The notes under the pieces: generated by a model
Database searches by the model: none
What the model saw: the letters and a program-made list of their open reading frames with translations, nothing else
What the model was told of the DNA's origin: nothing
Part shown: positions 19,296-28,900 of the stretch, in pieces
Layout of the letters: every line of letters starts with the position of its first letter
How positions within the stretch are numbered: position 1 is the stretch's first letter
Position numbers and translations under genes: made by a program
From: Prorocentrum cordatum
Taxonomy: Eukaryota; Sar; Dinophyceae; Prorocentrales; Prorocentraceae
Reading direction: 5' to 3'
Length of the DNA: 44,568 nucleotides
Assembly (NCBI GenBank): GCA_963575745.1
Contig: CAUYUJ010020539.1
Location: 1-44,568, forward strand

Positions 19296-20240
19296 CCCAG
19301 TGCAGCGTTTTGTTGCCCCATAGGGAGCCCCGCCGAAGGTCCCAGTGGGGCCGCCCGCATGCGTCCCGCACACCCACTACAGCGTTTCGTGGCCCCCTCC
19401 TCCCTCCCCCCTGCGTTTCACCCACCCACTACAGCGTTTCGTGGCCCCAGAGGGAGCCCGACCGAAGGTCCCAATGGGGTTGGCCGCATACGTCCCGCAC
19501 ACCCATTGCAGCATCTCGTGGCCCCTCCTCACCCCTTCTTGCGTTTCACCAACCCAGTAAAGCGTCTCGTGGCCCCAAAGGGAGCACCACCGAATGTCCA
19601 AATGGGACCGCCCGCGTGCGTCCCGTGCACCCTCTACAGCGTTTCGTGGCCCCGTCTCCCTTCATCCCTACGTTCCACCCACCCATTACAACGTTTCGTG
19701 GCCCCATAGGGAGCTCCATCGAAGGCCCCAGTGCCACCGTCCGCATGCGTCCTGGAATCTCAATTTTGGCATTTTCACATACCCAGTGCAGCGTTTCGTG
19801 GCCCCGCACGGAGCTCCGCCGAAGCCCTCAGTGGGGCCGCCCGCATGCGTCCCGAAAACCGAATGTGGCGTTTTCACCCACCCAGTACAGCGTTTCGTGG
19901 CCCCATAAGGAGTTCCACCAAAGCCCCCAGTGGGACCGCCCGCATGTGCCCCACACACCCAATTTGGCATTTTCGCCAACCCAGTAAAGCGTTTCGTGGC
20001 CCCAAAGGGAGCTCCACCGAAGCCCCCATGGGGACAGCCCGCATGCGTCCCACACACACACAATTTTATTTTTTCACCCACGCAGTACACTTTTTCGTGG
20101 CCCCATAGGAGGCTCCACCGAAGCCCCAAGTGGGACCGCCCGCGTGCGCCCCGAAAGCCGAATTTGACATTTTCACCAACCCAGAACAGCGTTGCGTGGC
20201 CCCATAGGGAGCTCCACTGACGGCCCCAGTGCCACCGCGC
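19296..20240 (+). repeat. Minisatellite with CGTTTCGTGGCCCC core
   Basis: About twelve copies of a core like GCGTTTCGTGGCCCC at roughly 19310, 19382, 19434, 19512, 19563, 19640, 19691, 19790, 19891, 19991, 20094 and 20190. Early copies alternate 72-78 and 51-52 bases apart; later ones are about 100 apart. A usual unit continues with GGGAGCTCCACCGAAG and CCGCCCGCATGCGTCCC. Long open frames on both strands are artefacts. One more copy lies beside the E2 LTR. Confidence 0.85.
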
Positions 20241-20574
20241 GCAGGTGTCCCTCCCTTTCATCCCTCCCGTCCTCCTGTCCCTCGCCCTTCTCCCCCCCTC
20301 CTTCTCGCCGCCGCCCCGACGCGCGCCGAAATTAGACGGGCGCATTGGCCGATCGCGTTCGCATGTGTGCGCGCAGATGGGGGGCTCGCCTGGTAGATCG
20401 AACATTGCGTCTCACGCGCCCCCCCTGGCATGCTTGCTCGCGCGTGTAGGCCACAAGGGCGATTCCGTTATTGATTTTGGGCGGTGCCGCTGCCAAACAC
20501 GCGATGCTGTTCATCGTGTGCGCCGCGTGCTGGGGCTACACAATAGGCGTCCGATGAGAGTTGGACGAAGATAT
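20241..20574. other. No recognised gene
   Basis: A GC-rich spacer. Its open frames continue those of the minisatellite and the (TG)n tract and look artefactual. Confidence 0.5.
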
Positions 20575-20578
20575 TGTG

Positions 20579-20775
<197 letters not shown>

Positions 20776-21170
20776 AGTGGAGGTGGATGGGGCCACGGAG
20801 GGCAGGGCAGGTCGAGGACGAGGGGCAAGACGCTAAGTCGCCCGAGGCAGTACGCAGCGCACATGCAATGGCGCCAGGGACGATTCCAGGCGCAGATTCC
20901 AGGAACGGGCGACTCCAGGGACAGACTCCACGACCAGACGCCACGAGCAGACTCCAGGCGTGAATTATCTGTTGGGGGTGGATTCCAGGAGCAGAATATT
21001 GACCGCAAGCTGCCGCAGCTGAAGCTCTCGATGTTCGAGCCAGCATCGTTGAAGGAGTTCCCGTGTGTGACGGCAGAGGCGGCGACGTCTCGAGCCTTGG
21101 TGGGCGCAATGACGGCCATTTGTGAGCAGCTTCTGGCCGTGGATTCACGTGCCACTCGCTCGGATGGATG

Positions 21171-21174
21171 GGGT

Positions 21175-21206
<32 letters not shown>

Positions 21207-21238
21207 GGGGGGGGGGGGGGGGGTGGGGGGGGGGGGGG
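21171..21238. repeat. Poly-G tract with T interruptions
   Basis: Nearly 70 bases of G with four isolated T residues. The run lengths are likely to be unreliable in the assembly. Confidence 0.9.
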
Positions 21239-21918
21239 CTCGTGCGTCACTTTTTGAACCTATGTCAGAAATCCGACCTCGTTCACGGCCCGAGGCGCGC
21301 GCGCGCCCCCCTTTTTTGAGTGGCGCGGTGTCGACGTTGTCGGCGCCGTGCGCGCGCGCTGCGCAGCGAGAGGCGCGGGGGGGGCCGCGCTGGCTTCAAC
21401 TTGACGTTTGAGCTTTACTCGTCCAGCCACATCGGCGACCTTGCCGAGCGAGAGGTGCCAGCGTGCCGCGACGAGTGCGAATTCGAGGGCATGGCTGGGG
21501 GGGTGGCCCGCGCGTCGAGCTCGCGCGTGTCGGGGCTGTCTCCCGGCAGGGTTGCACGGGAAGTGACGTCAAATATCGCGTTGGTCACGATGTTGGCAGT
21601 CGCGCGCTCGTCTAGGGCGTGGCGCCACAGGGGGGGGGGGGGGGCTGGCGAGGAGGACGAGGGGGGATCTGAAACTGGTGAGTGGGACGGAGAAAGGATG
21701 AGGAAAAGGAGGAAACGGGGTGGACATTGAGGAGGAAGCGGAAACTGACGAGAATGACGCAGGACAACTGGGGGGGAGGATGAGGAGTTCGAGGCTGACA
21801 GTGGCGATGACATTTAGGAGGGGAAGAAACCGACGCAGATCAGACAGGACACTGCGATGAATCCTGAGGCGAGGGAGACGATGACGATGGCCTGAGGCGA
21901 GGGAGACGATGACGATGG
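21239..21918. other. No recognised gene
   Basis: GC-rich sequence with G runs at 21631-21644. Open frames in it are low-complexity and end in the repeat before the gap. A 16-base segment of about 21880-21915 is locally duplicated (GAGGGAGACGATGACGATGG). Confidence 0.4.
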
Positions 21919-21968
21919 CGAGGAGGAGGAGGAGGAGGAGGAGGAGGAGGAGGAGGAGGAGAAGGTGA
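21919..21968. repeat. (GGA)n microsatellite at gap edge
   Basis: GGA repeat running directly into the undetermined bases, a likely cause of the assembly break. Confidence 0.9.
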
Positions 21969-22068
21969 NNNNNNNNNNNNNNNNNNNNNNNNNNNNNNNN
22001 NNNNNNNNNNNNNNNNNNNNNNNNNNNNNNNNNNNNNNNNNNNNNNNNNNNNNNNNNNNNNNNNNNNN
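21969..22068. other. Assembly gap of 100 N
   Basis: Exactly 100 undetermined bases, a common placeholder for unknown length. Contiguity of E2 with sequence to the left is therefore unproven. Confidence 0.98.
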
Positions 22069-23040
22069 AGCGTGCACGGCGGCTGCCCAAGTAGTGTGGG
22101 TTCCGCCACTGCTTGCCTGTGGAGATCTCCTCCACATACTTGATGTAGCACGGCTCGATGATGCCGCTGACCCCTTCAGAGAGCAGCACACCGTTGTCGG
22201 ACCAGCAGAACTCGATCTTGTCTTTCAGGGCCTGGTGCCAGTCGACCGAGATGATAATCTCGGACTCAGGATCCCATCCGCTCTGCACGTCGCGACGCTG
22301 AAGAGTTGGAACAAAATGGATGCGTGAACGTCCAGTTCCTTTCTTCTTGGCGTTGTGCTCCTTACGGCAGGAGAGGCCAGCCCACATGATACCCTCGAAG
22401 GCCGCCCACCCCGCACCGTGAATGGCGACATCAGGGTATGGGGCCGGTCTCCCGGCAGGGTTGTCGTGCAGCACGATGTACTTGTACAACGACCAAGGGG
22501 CCTCGAGCGTCCACGAGCGCCCCTGCGAGGCACGGGCGAACAGATCGGCCGTGCCAGCATCTCGCATTAAGACCTTGAACTGCAGACGCTGCTTCTCCTC
22601 ACCGTCCGCCTCGCGGACGTGGACGATCGCCAACGTGATTGCAGCCATCTGATCGACCGTCCTACCGTAGGAGGTCTCGGCGATGATCTTGGCGCCATCG
22701 GACCTCGGGGAGTACCCGCCGGGCCAAATGCCGTCGCTCCAGGGGAACAGCTCCCACACTGGGTTGTGCGATTTGTCGGGCGCGCGCCTGCAGATCTTAC
22801 TGAGGCACTTGCTGAGCTGCTTGAGCTTGTAGTTAGTGCTGGGAATGATATTCCTCTTTCGGCAGCTCGCCATGAACGCCTCGTCAACTGACCGCATAGG
22901 TGGAAGCTTCCGTAGAGCACGTCGATATTTGATCAACTCCTGGCCCCCACTCGCGAATGAAGTGTCGCCTGGGTGGCGCAGCACATCTTCGGGCGGGTTC
23001 CCCCGGAATGGAGCCTCTGCTGCTGGGCGACGCTGCGGCC
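22069..23040 (-). pseudogene. E2 RNA 2'-phosphotransferase-like domain (Tpt1/KptA family)
   Basis: Tpt1 removes the splice-junction 2'-phosphate from tRNA using NAD+. Order of motifs: QLSKCLSKICRR (family LSKxLSxxLRH), EEKQRLQFKVL (family DKQRF), RASQGRSW (family RAxQGHS, here His to Arg), AIHGAGW (HGT), GLSCR, RSRIHF, EIIISVDWHQALKDKIEF, SDNGVLLSEGVSG and IEPCYI, covering both lobes. The domain ends at the assembly gap. It enters from the 22884-25619 frame by a frame change in the Ala/Ser-rich stretch near 23010-23060. The family call is from motif order and is fairly firm; activity is doubtful given QGRS. E3 has a second copy (41485-42440). Confidence 0.65.
22443..22456 (-). repeat. GNRA hairpin GCCGG-GAGA-CCGGC
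   Basis: Strict match with GAGA loop inside the Tpt1-like domain; encodes AGRPA. Confidence 0.85.
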
Positions 23041-25619
23041 CCTGATGATGAGGAGGCTGCGGCTGCAGCGCCTGGTGGGTTTCCCCGCGACATCTCTCGG
23101 CTGGCGCTGCTCCTGATCTTAGGCACCCAGTTGCCCCGAGGCATAGCACCCTTCTCGGACTCCTTGGAGCGCGTCGCCACTGGCGATGCAGGCGTAGGAG
23201 TATACCCTGTGCGCTCAAACGCCTTGGCCTTGTTGGCGATGGAGCCACTCCGGCTCGGCTGATGCTGGTTGATCTCCAGGGAGTCATGAGGCTGTTGCCT
23301 GGGGTCCGTTCTTCGCGCAGGGATTGCTCGCGCCGTTGACTTCGGCACCTCGGCGAGGGGCCTTCCCATCTGCACATCGAACCCGAGCTCCTCGGAGCGG
23401 GTAGAGGGGTTCTTCTGTATTCCGCCTGAAGGCGCCCTGTATTCACGAGTCTCGCTTTCCGAAGCTTTTGGGATCGTCGGTGGCCTTTTTGCTTCGGCTT
23501 GCGACTCCAACAGCATTCGGCGAGTTGCATCGCGGGTGCGCTCTTCCGCCAACCGCTTGCGTTCTGCCTCTGCTGCGACTCGTTGGACCTCCTGCTCGTC
23601 GTCGCTCGCCATCTCGCACGTGCGAGCCTGACTGGAGACACCAGGCGGGTTTCCCCGCGGAGAGTGAGCCCCCTGGGCAGGAGGATCTTTGAGGCGCATG
23701 GCCTCGAGACGGCTGTTGACCGCATTGATCTCCTCTTGGGTCATGGGCACAAGAGGTGGATGACCCTCCTTTGCAGGAGTGCGGCCCCTGTTGGGGCTTA
23801 GGACGTCGCCAAGGCCGACAGGACAGCCAGGTCGGCGTTCCTGGAACTCCTGCGAGCACGGGCCGCAAGCAGCGTTCAGCCTGTAGCGGCGGCGCTCCTC
23901 GATGATGGCTCTCAGCTGTCTCCGCACTGCCTCTTTATCAGGTCGTCGAATGTTCGTAGCGATCTGATAAACACCCCGCATGGACTTACCCTGGGCGCCC
24001 CTGTAGATAGGGTTGCCCTGTCCGAAGGCAGAGCGTTCGCCCGTTCTGCGCCCGGGATCGCTGTAGGCTAGCAGCTGACCCCCACGTCGGGCAGCATGCT
24101 CTGATGGAGCTGCCTGCCGCCATTCACGTGGAAGCCGTCCTTGGGGGCGTGGGTCGTCTCTAGGACGTTTATGCGAGCGAGACCTCCTGGCCTGTTCATC
24201 GGATGATGCTGTTGACATGGCCCGGGCAGGAACTGGCATTATCTCCTGGGCAGGCATAGGCGGCACATCCTGGGCAGGCAGGCCTCCCTGCTGTTGAGGG
24301 TCGGACATGATGAGGTCTTGTGCGGGTGGTTGTGCTTCGGTCTCGCTTCCGTCGAAGTCCACCTCCTCGTCTTCGCCGTTGACGTTCATCATGAGGATGG
24401 TGGTCTCGTCGTCACACAATCCACAGCCGTCCTCATCTTCTGCTTCTGAAGTAGGATTGCCAATGATAAGAGTCATCGGCCCATTTGGGACAGGCCGGTT
24501 CCCCTGCTGCGGTGGCATCTGGGCACCGCTGGGCTGTCCCGGCGTCGGTGGCGCGGCTGTCGGACCAGGCTCGTTGCCGCGCACGGCGCGCGCCTCAAGC
24601 TGAGCATAGTCGTAAGAAGGCCGCCCGATGATGTTGCGCATGGCCGCATGGTCGGGGCGCTGCCCCGCCGCCCGGAGACCCCGCCCTGGCGGAGGAGGCG
24701 CCTGTTCACGCCACGCGATGGCCCTCTGAAGGGCGCGACGCCAGCGCCCCTTTGCATACCATAGATGCCGCTGTACATCTTCGGGAAGCACACCGTCGAT
24801 GAGAGAGAAAGCAGCCGTCAGCAAGTCCGAGTCGCCACAGACGCCGGAGTCCTGCAGCATCATGTGGCCGCTCTCAACACTCTGTTGACTTTCTGGATAC
24901 TCTTCGGCTTGAGCAGCATGCATCTGCATGAGGGTCTGCAGCACCGTGCATGGTTCGCACACACCCGGCGCGAGCATACCAGGTGGCTCGCGGGGATTGC
25001 CCGGCACGCCCACGGTGAAGGCCTGAGACTCCAGTTCCATTAACTCGCAGTAATTTGGCGGGTACACTGGAGTAGGCCTGTTCCCAGGCAAGAGGTCTGA
25101 CTGATGCCGAAGGTTATGTTCGATCTCCGAAGGGGTGGCCTCGACAGCGTCGGCCTCCATCTGGTCCTCGTCGCTGCTCTCGAAGGCCATGATGTTGCCT
25201 GGATTGCCGAACATCCAGTCAAGGAAAGAAATGTGCTGGTTTCCCAGCGTTCCGTTCTCCACAGGCGTGAGCTCGATGGCTCCGAAGTTGAACCTGCGGA
25301 GGCACTCGAGGTAGCACGCGTAGAGCCCGCGGCCGCGCGCCTCGATCTCGTCCAGCATGTCCACGTTGCTGACCCAAGTGAAGAATATCTGTTCCACAGC
25401 CTCGAAATCTTGGAGGCTGAGATACTCAATAGCAGGTTCACTCGAGCCCAAGTGGACTTCGGACGATCTACCCTTCCCACCCCCTTTCGCTGGACAATCC
25501 TTCACGAGGTGTTCGGTGCTATCACATTCATGGCCCTTCAAGATCTGGCCGTCTCTACCTCGCGGGTTCCCCCGCCTACTTTTATCTTTGCCCGAGGTTC
25601 CCCCCGCGGCCTGTTCCAC
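23020..25619 (-). CDS. E2 zinc-knuckle and long acidic linker
   Basis: The N-terminus continues Gag: GRDGQILKGHECDSTEHLVKDCPAKG aligns with the zinc knuckle of dinoflagellate Copia Gag, but the first Cys of the Cys-x2-Cys pair is Gly, leaving three of four ligands. The next ~750 codons are acidic, Pro/Gln/Arg-rich and without a recognised domain, with helical Arg/Glu stretches (EEQEVQRVAAEAERKRLAEE-type). Many GNRA hairpins lie here. The ATG/start at 25619 is arbitrary because the frame continues from 25538-25867. Confidence 0.6.
23645..23658 (-). repeat. GNRA hairpin GCGGG-GAAA-CCCGC
   Basis: Strict match encoding RGNPP. Confidence 0.88.
25076..25089 (-). repeat. GNRA hairpin GCCTG-GGAA-CAGGC
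   Basis: Strict match with GGAA loop and covaried pairs; encodes PGNRP. Confidence 0.88.
25235..25248 (-). repeat. GNRA hairpin GCTGG-GAAA-CCAGC
   Basis: Strict match encoding LGNQ. Confidence 0.88.
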
Positions 25620-25867
25620 GACCCTTTCCCCCGAAAAAATATCTCATCATGCTGATCGTCTGAGAGCCTCTGGAGGAAAGCTGTGACGCTTCGTCCGTTC
25701 AACCTTCGGCAACCCCGTTTGCCTTTGCCTTTGCCTTTGAAGCTCCTCTTTATCCCCCTCCTAACACGACGCACTGGTTTCCGTGTAAACCTCCTCCACC
25801 GACGCTTTGCTTGCTGCAGTAACCAAAACAGATGCTCGGCACGCTGATTATCACCTTCCATTTGCAT
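25538..25867 (-). CDS. E2 Gag basic C-terminal segment
   Basis: LFWLLQQAKRRWRRFTRKPVRR followed by FKGKGKGKRG and GRSVTAFLQRLSDDQ, a pattern typical of the basic nucleic-acid-binding part between Gag and the zinc knuckle in this family. It overlaps the end of the Gag frame and the beginning of the next frame, so two frame changes flank it. Confidence 0.6.
   Translation of the reverse strand: MQMEGDNQRAEHLFWLLQQAKRRWRRFTRKPVRRVRRGIKRSFKGKGKGKRGCRRLNGRSVTAFLQRLSDDQHDEIFFRGKGSWNRPRGEPRAKIKVGGGTREVETARS
25562..25575 (-). repeat. GNRA hairpin GCGGG-GGAA-CCCGC
   Basis: Strict match directly ahead of the zinc knuckle; encodes RGNPR. Confidence 0.87.
25593..25606 (-). repeat. Hairpin CGGGG-GGAA-CCTCG
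   Basis: GGAA loop with one G-U wobble but a different outer pair; a possible relative 17 bases from the strict hairpin. Confidence 0.45.
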
Positions 25868-26808
25868 GATATCTGACCAGCTAGCGGTTCGGCGCCATCT
25901 GACGACATCGTGTCGGCGCCGGTGCCTGAGTCGAAGTCATCGTTTCCTAAGTAGGTGGATACTCCGTCGTTTTGGGGGTTCGCTTCTCCCCATAGCGAGC
26001 GGTGAGGCTGAGGTTCTCTAGGAGGAGGGCTGGACGCCCAGCTAGGCCGTGATCTATCCCCTGCCAATAGAGCAGTAGATTCACCAGGATCGTCGGCCCA
26101 AATGTTCGTGGGCCCGTTGCCAGGCTGAGCCTCAGGGGTTAAGGTAGTATAAAAATTTCCACTGCCAGATCCCCTTCCCCCTCCGAACACTGATCCTATG
26201 TTACCAGGAGACCGTTCTGACAAATGGCCTACCGAGTGCATCCTCTCACATAGTTCTTCATACTGTTGTTGTGTTCGGGGCATTTGGTGGTTGAGTGGTT
26301 GCAAGAGTTGCATGGCTCGCTGGTTGCCGACGCCTATGGCGCGGAATAGGGTAGTCGTAAGTAGTTGGAAGTTGGGAAGGCCAAAGCCCACCGATTGCGC
26401 CTCAAGACGGGCCATTTCGAACCGAGCAAAGGTAACGTCGATTCGTTCTCCGCGAGGCACGTGGAAGTCGATGAGCTGAGTGCCTGAAGTGAGCTGGCGC
26501 TCATCCTCCAGGCGTTCGAACTTCATGCTTAGGAGGAACATGATGTATGTTACTGGGTCGGTGTGGACACCGTCGATGTCCGCACCATAGTTTATGATGT
26601 CAGGTGGTACCCTCATGGCGAGTGTCCTCGCGAGGCCGCCCAGGCCGCGTTGTATGGCGGCTGCTTGGGCTTGTGGCGTCATGCGCCCGCTCGTGACGTT
26701 AAGCCACGCGTTGACCTCGTAGACGTACTCGCGAAAGGGTACGTTGCCTTGGGGGCCCCAGTATGGGCCATGTGTTTGCCCATCGGTGCTATTGTCTCCT
26801 CGGCGCAT
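25750..26808 (-). CDS. E2 Gag
   Basis: The ATG at 26808 is the first in the frame, which is open further upstream to about 26859 from non-ATG codons. The protein has the typical all-helical Gag core: REYVYEVNAWLNV, QAAAIQRGLGGLARTLAM, FLLSMKFERLEDERQL, FHVPRGERIDVTFARFEMAR and QQYEELCERMHSVGHL, then a Gly-rich segment. It is the capsid-like protein of a Copia element. From about 25870 the family resemblance moves to another frame (25538-25867), so the last 35 codons shown are probably not authentic. A wobble GNRA hairpin lies at 26112. Confidence 0.7.
   Translation of the reverse strand: MRRGDNSTDGQTHGPYWGPQGNVPFREYVYEVNAWLNVTSGRMTPQAQAAAIQRGLGGLARTLAMRVPPDIINYGADIDGVHTDPVTYIMFLLSMKFERLEDERQLTSGTQLIDFHVPRGERIDVTFARFEMARLEAQSVGFGLPNFQLLTTTLFRAIGVGNQRAMQLLQPLNHQMPRTQQQYEELCERMHSVGHLSERSPGNIGSVFGGGRGSGSGNFYTTLTPEAQPGNGPTNIWADDPGESTALLAGDRSRPSWASSPPPREPQPHRSLWGEANPQNDGVSTYLGNDDFDSGTGADTMSSDGAEPLAGQISCKWKVIISVPSICFGYCSKQSVGGGGLHGNQCVVLGGG
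26112..26125 (-). repeat. GNRA hairpin GCCTG-GCAA-CGGGC
   Basis: One U-G wobble, GCAA loop; encodes PGNGP near the Gag C-terminus. Confidence 0.7.
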
Positions 26809-26955
26809 GTGTCCGATTGCCGCGCCCAGCGCAAACCATATAATGACGAAGATAACCAAACCCAGGCTGTGGATGGTATGGGTGGTTATCAGGCGCGTTC
26901 CCGCGCTGGGGCGGGTATAGTGGCGCCTTGTCGAATCTACGAGGCGTTTTATCTT

Positions 26956-26969
26956 GCGGGTCTCCCCGC
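26956..26969 (-). repeat. GNRA hairpin GCGGG-GAGA-CCCGC
   Basis: Strict match in the untranslated leader. Confidence 0.88.
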
Positions 26970-26994
26970 TTATGCTTCAGGTACTGCGCTTTCG

Positions 26995-27008
26995 GCTCGT
27001 TGCCGAGC
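26995..27008 (-). repeat. GNRA hairpin GCTCG-GCAA-CGAGC
   Basis: Strict match in the leader, identical in sequence to 13114-13127 of E1. Confidence 0.88.
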
Positions 27009-27214
27009 GGTCGGTGATAGCGTAGTGATGAAAGCGTATATGGTACCAATGTTGTTGTCTAGACGTTGTACCTCTCGTGTTGCTTCTTGCTCTTGGGTTG
27101 ATCCTCGTAAATGTTGGTGGAAAGGTGGCGCAGGGTAGGAGGGTGGTCACGAGGATCGTGCCCGGTAGCGTAAGGATGAGAAGAGCAAGAGCTGACCACA
27201 CGAGAGTGCGGCCA

Positions 27215-27226
27215 GCTCCGCTACCA
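27215..27226 (-). other. Primer binding site, initiator tRNA-Met type
   Basis: TGGTAGCGGAGC on the minus strand abuts the LTR. It is complementary to a tRNA 3' end GCTCCGCTACCA; eukaryotic initiator tRNA-Met ends in CTCTGCTACCA, so this is one to two changes away. Many Copia elements use this primer. Confidence 0.7.
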
Positions 27227-27464
27227 AGTCTGAAATGACTCTGGTAAGGTCATATTGTATCCAATTCCATGTCGAAGGAATACGATATGGAATGTGGATG
27301 GGTAAGATAGGAGAAGATCGATGTATCGGTCTTTCCAGCACAGAGCGAATACCAAGTCAGGTATCCGGGCAAATAGGGCGCGCGTGCCTTGAGCCATAAG
27401 GCAGCGACGCGCAGGCTATACTCCCGTTTACATATAACACTTCCCAAAGAGATACCCTTAAAGT
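27227..27464 (-). repeat. 5' LTR of E2
   Basis: 238 bp, ACTTTAAGGG to TTTCAGACT on the minus strand, about 92% identical by eye to 19060-19295. It is followed by the PBS and preceded by CCCAG (27465-27469) and the minisatellite. The spliced-leader-like segment recurs at 27388-27399. Confidence 0.82.
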
Positions 27465-27545
27465 CTGGGTGGGTGAAACGCAGGGGGGCGGTAGCACTGG
27501 GACCTTCGGCGGAGTTCCACGAAACGCTGCACTGGGTGGGCGAAA
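27465..27545 (-). repeat. Minisatellite remnant beside the E2 LTR
   Basis: On the minus strand it reads CACCCACCCAGTGCAGCGTTTCGTGG, then CTCCGCCGAAGGTCCCAGTG and a second CACCCACCCAG that meets the LTR: the same unit as at 19296-20240, minus a short internal piece. Confidence 0.8.
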
Positions 27546-27547
27546 CG

Positions 27548-27618
27548 CAAGGAGGAGGGAGGAGGAGGAGGGAGGAGGAGGAGGGGGAGGAGGAGGAAGG
27601 AGAGGAGAGGAGAGGAAC
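27548..27618. repeat. GGA-rich repeat
   Basis: Purine run of GGA, GGGGA and GAGA words beside the minisatellite remnant. Confidence 0.85.
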
Positions 27619-28105
27619 GCGGGGACCGTCTCTTCAAAACGATGACCCAGCACCACAGGATGGTTGGGAACTACCCAAGAAGTTTTCCAAAATAACCAGA
27701 AACAAATCAACAAATCGTCCCCTGACTATTTTTTCACTATTCTTGAACATCCCCCCTGTAGAGGGACAGGCCCGACTGAAGTCTAGAAATCCGGAGACCC
27801 TGACACGAGAGCTCCAAAGTACCGAACTCAAGCGGATGCGAAGCCGCAAGGGTACCCAGTCCAAGGAATTCAGAAGTTTCGTCCTCCGACCCCCCGCCCG
27901 ATGAGACAGGCGCTGGGCGTAGGCCACCCCTCAAACACCATTCCCCACTTTGGATGCCGCCCGTCGCCGTTCTTGGCCATGACCGGTAAGCACAAGGAGG
28001 TCATGGCGAAGGTGCCCCGCACATGGAAGCCGCTTTCTGGCCCCATTCCACTGCTGGGTAGCGAGACCGCGTCCGCGCTGGGAGGAAAACAGGGAGCGGG
28101 AGGAA
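27619..28105. other. No recognised gene
   Basis: Unique-looking sequence with only weak open frames. Confidence 0.4.
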
Positions 28106-28215
28106 CGAAAAAGAAGAAGAAGAAGAAGAAGAAACAGAAGAGAAAGAAAAGCAAGACGGAGGCAGAGGAGATGGCCAGGACGGCAAAAAAAAGAAGAGGA
28201 AGAAAATGGGGGAGG
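28106..28215. repeat. AAG/GAA-rich tract
   Basis: Purine-rich repeat giving a poly-Lys frame (27901-28425), which I do not regard as a gene. Confidence 0.8.
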
Positions 28216-28647
28216 AACAGGAGCAGTACGAAGCGGAAGCGGGAGAGAAGCGAAGAGAGAGAAATGTGGTTTGACGCCCATGAGAACCGCGCCCTAGGGC
28301 CCAGAGCAGCGAGGACGGGTCGCACTGATGCCTGGAAGTCCATGAAGGGAAGCACTGTCGGCATTACAGAAAGAGCGGATGCGGTCCGTTCAACATCGCT
28401 ACAGGTTCAGTGCTTGGATGTCTAGCGAGACGTCGATCTTCAGGTTCACTCCATAATCTGCGGCTGTCTTCACTGGCCAACGTCCGAGCACAGCCGCATT
28501 TGGAACCGCACGCTCCCGCTCAAATCCTGGGGTTCTGCACGGGCACGCCTCCGGTCAAAACACGCGCAGCGCTTGGATACTATTGGGCGCAGCCTGGTTC
28601 GCCACGGATGGCAAAAACCATGAATATAAATATCACCAACCCAAAAT

Positions 28648-28900
28648 TCCTAAGAGGCCCCCGAGACGGCCCAAGGGAGCCCCAGAACGGCGCAAGAGGC
28701 GCCCAGAGCGGCCCAAAAGGGCCCCAAAAGAGCCTCGGGAGGGGCCCAAGAGGGGGGGCTCGAACTGCCATCTCGAACCCTCCGTACCAAGAGGACCCCC
28801 GAGACCGGCAGCAGGCGCTCCACGGACCCCGGGAGAGGCTCCACAAAGAAGCCCCCGAGAGAGGCCCCCGAAAGAGGCCCAAGAGAGGCAAGAGTTCTCG
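28648..28900. repeat. Degenerate GGCCC/AAGAGG minisatellite
   Basis: Many imperfect copies of a short unit with GGCCCxAAGAGG-like words. The Arg/Pro/Lys-rich frames on both strands follow from it. Confidence 0.6.

Larger units (their letters stand above)
26809..27214 (-). other. E2 5' leader between PBS and Gag
   Basis: About 400 bases, no convincing gene. It contains two strict GNRA hairpins (26956, 26995), a position where retroelement packaging signals are usually found. Confidence 0.65.
22069..27464 (-). mobile_element. Copia-like LTR retroelement E2 (5' half, up to the gap)
   Basis: Read on the minus strand: LTR, primer binding site, leader, Gag, basic segment, zinc knuckle, acidic linker and Tpt1-like domain, then the gap. 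No integrase or RT is present on this side. The coding part changes frame near 25870, 25600 and 23010-23060. Seven strict GNRA hairpins, all on the minus strand, and several near-matches lie in it. Confidence 0.78.

Noticed and set aside
18975-19987. Frames spanning LTR and minisatellite
   Set aside because: They join the non-coding LTR to the repeat. The same LTR-derived peptide appears on the other strand at 27250-27713, which marks repeat homology, not a gene.
24005-24020. GACAGGGCAACCCTATC as a hairpin of the family
   Set aside because: With a GCAA loop only two pairs form; it may be a decayed copy (it reads GQGNPIY) but cannot be supported alone.
27901-28425. Lys-rich 174-codon frame
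   Set aside because: Open because of an AAG repeat; no family resemblance and no supporting context.
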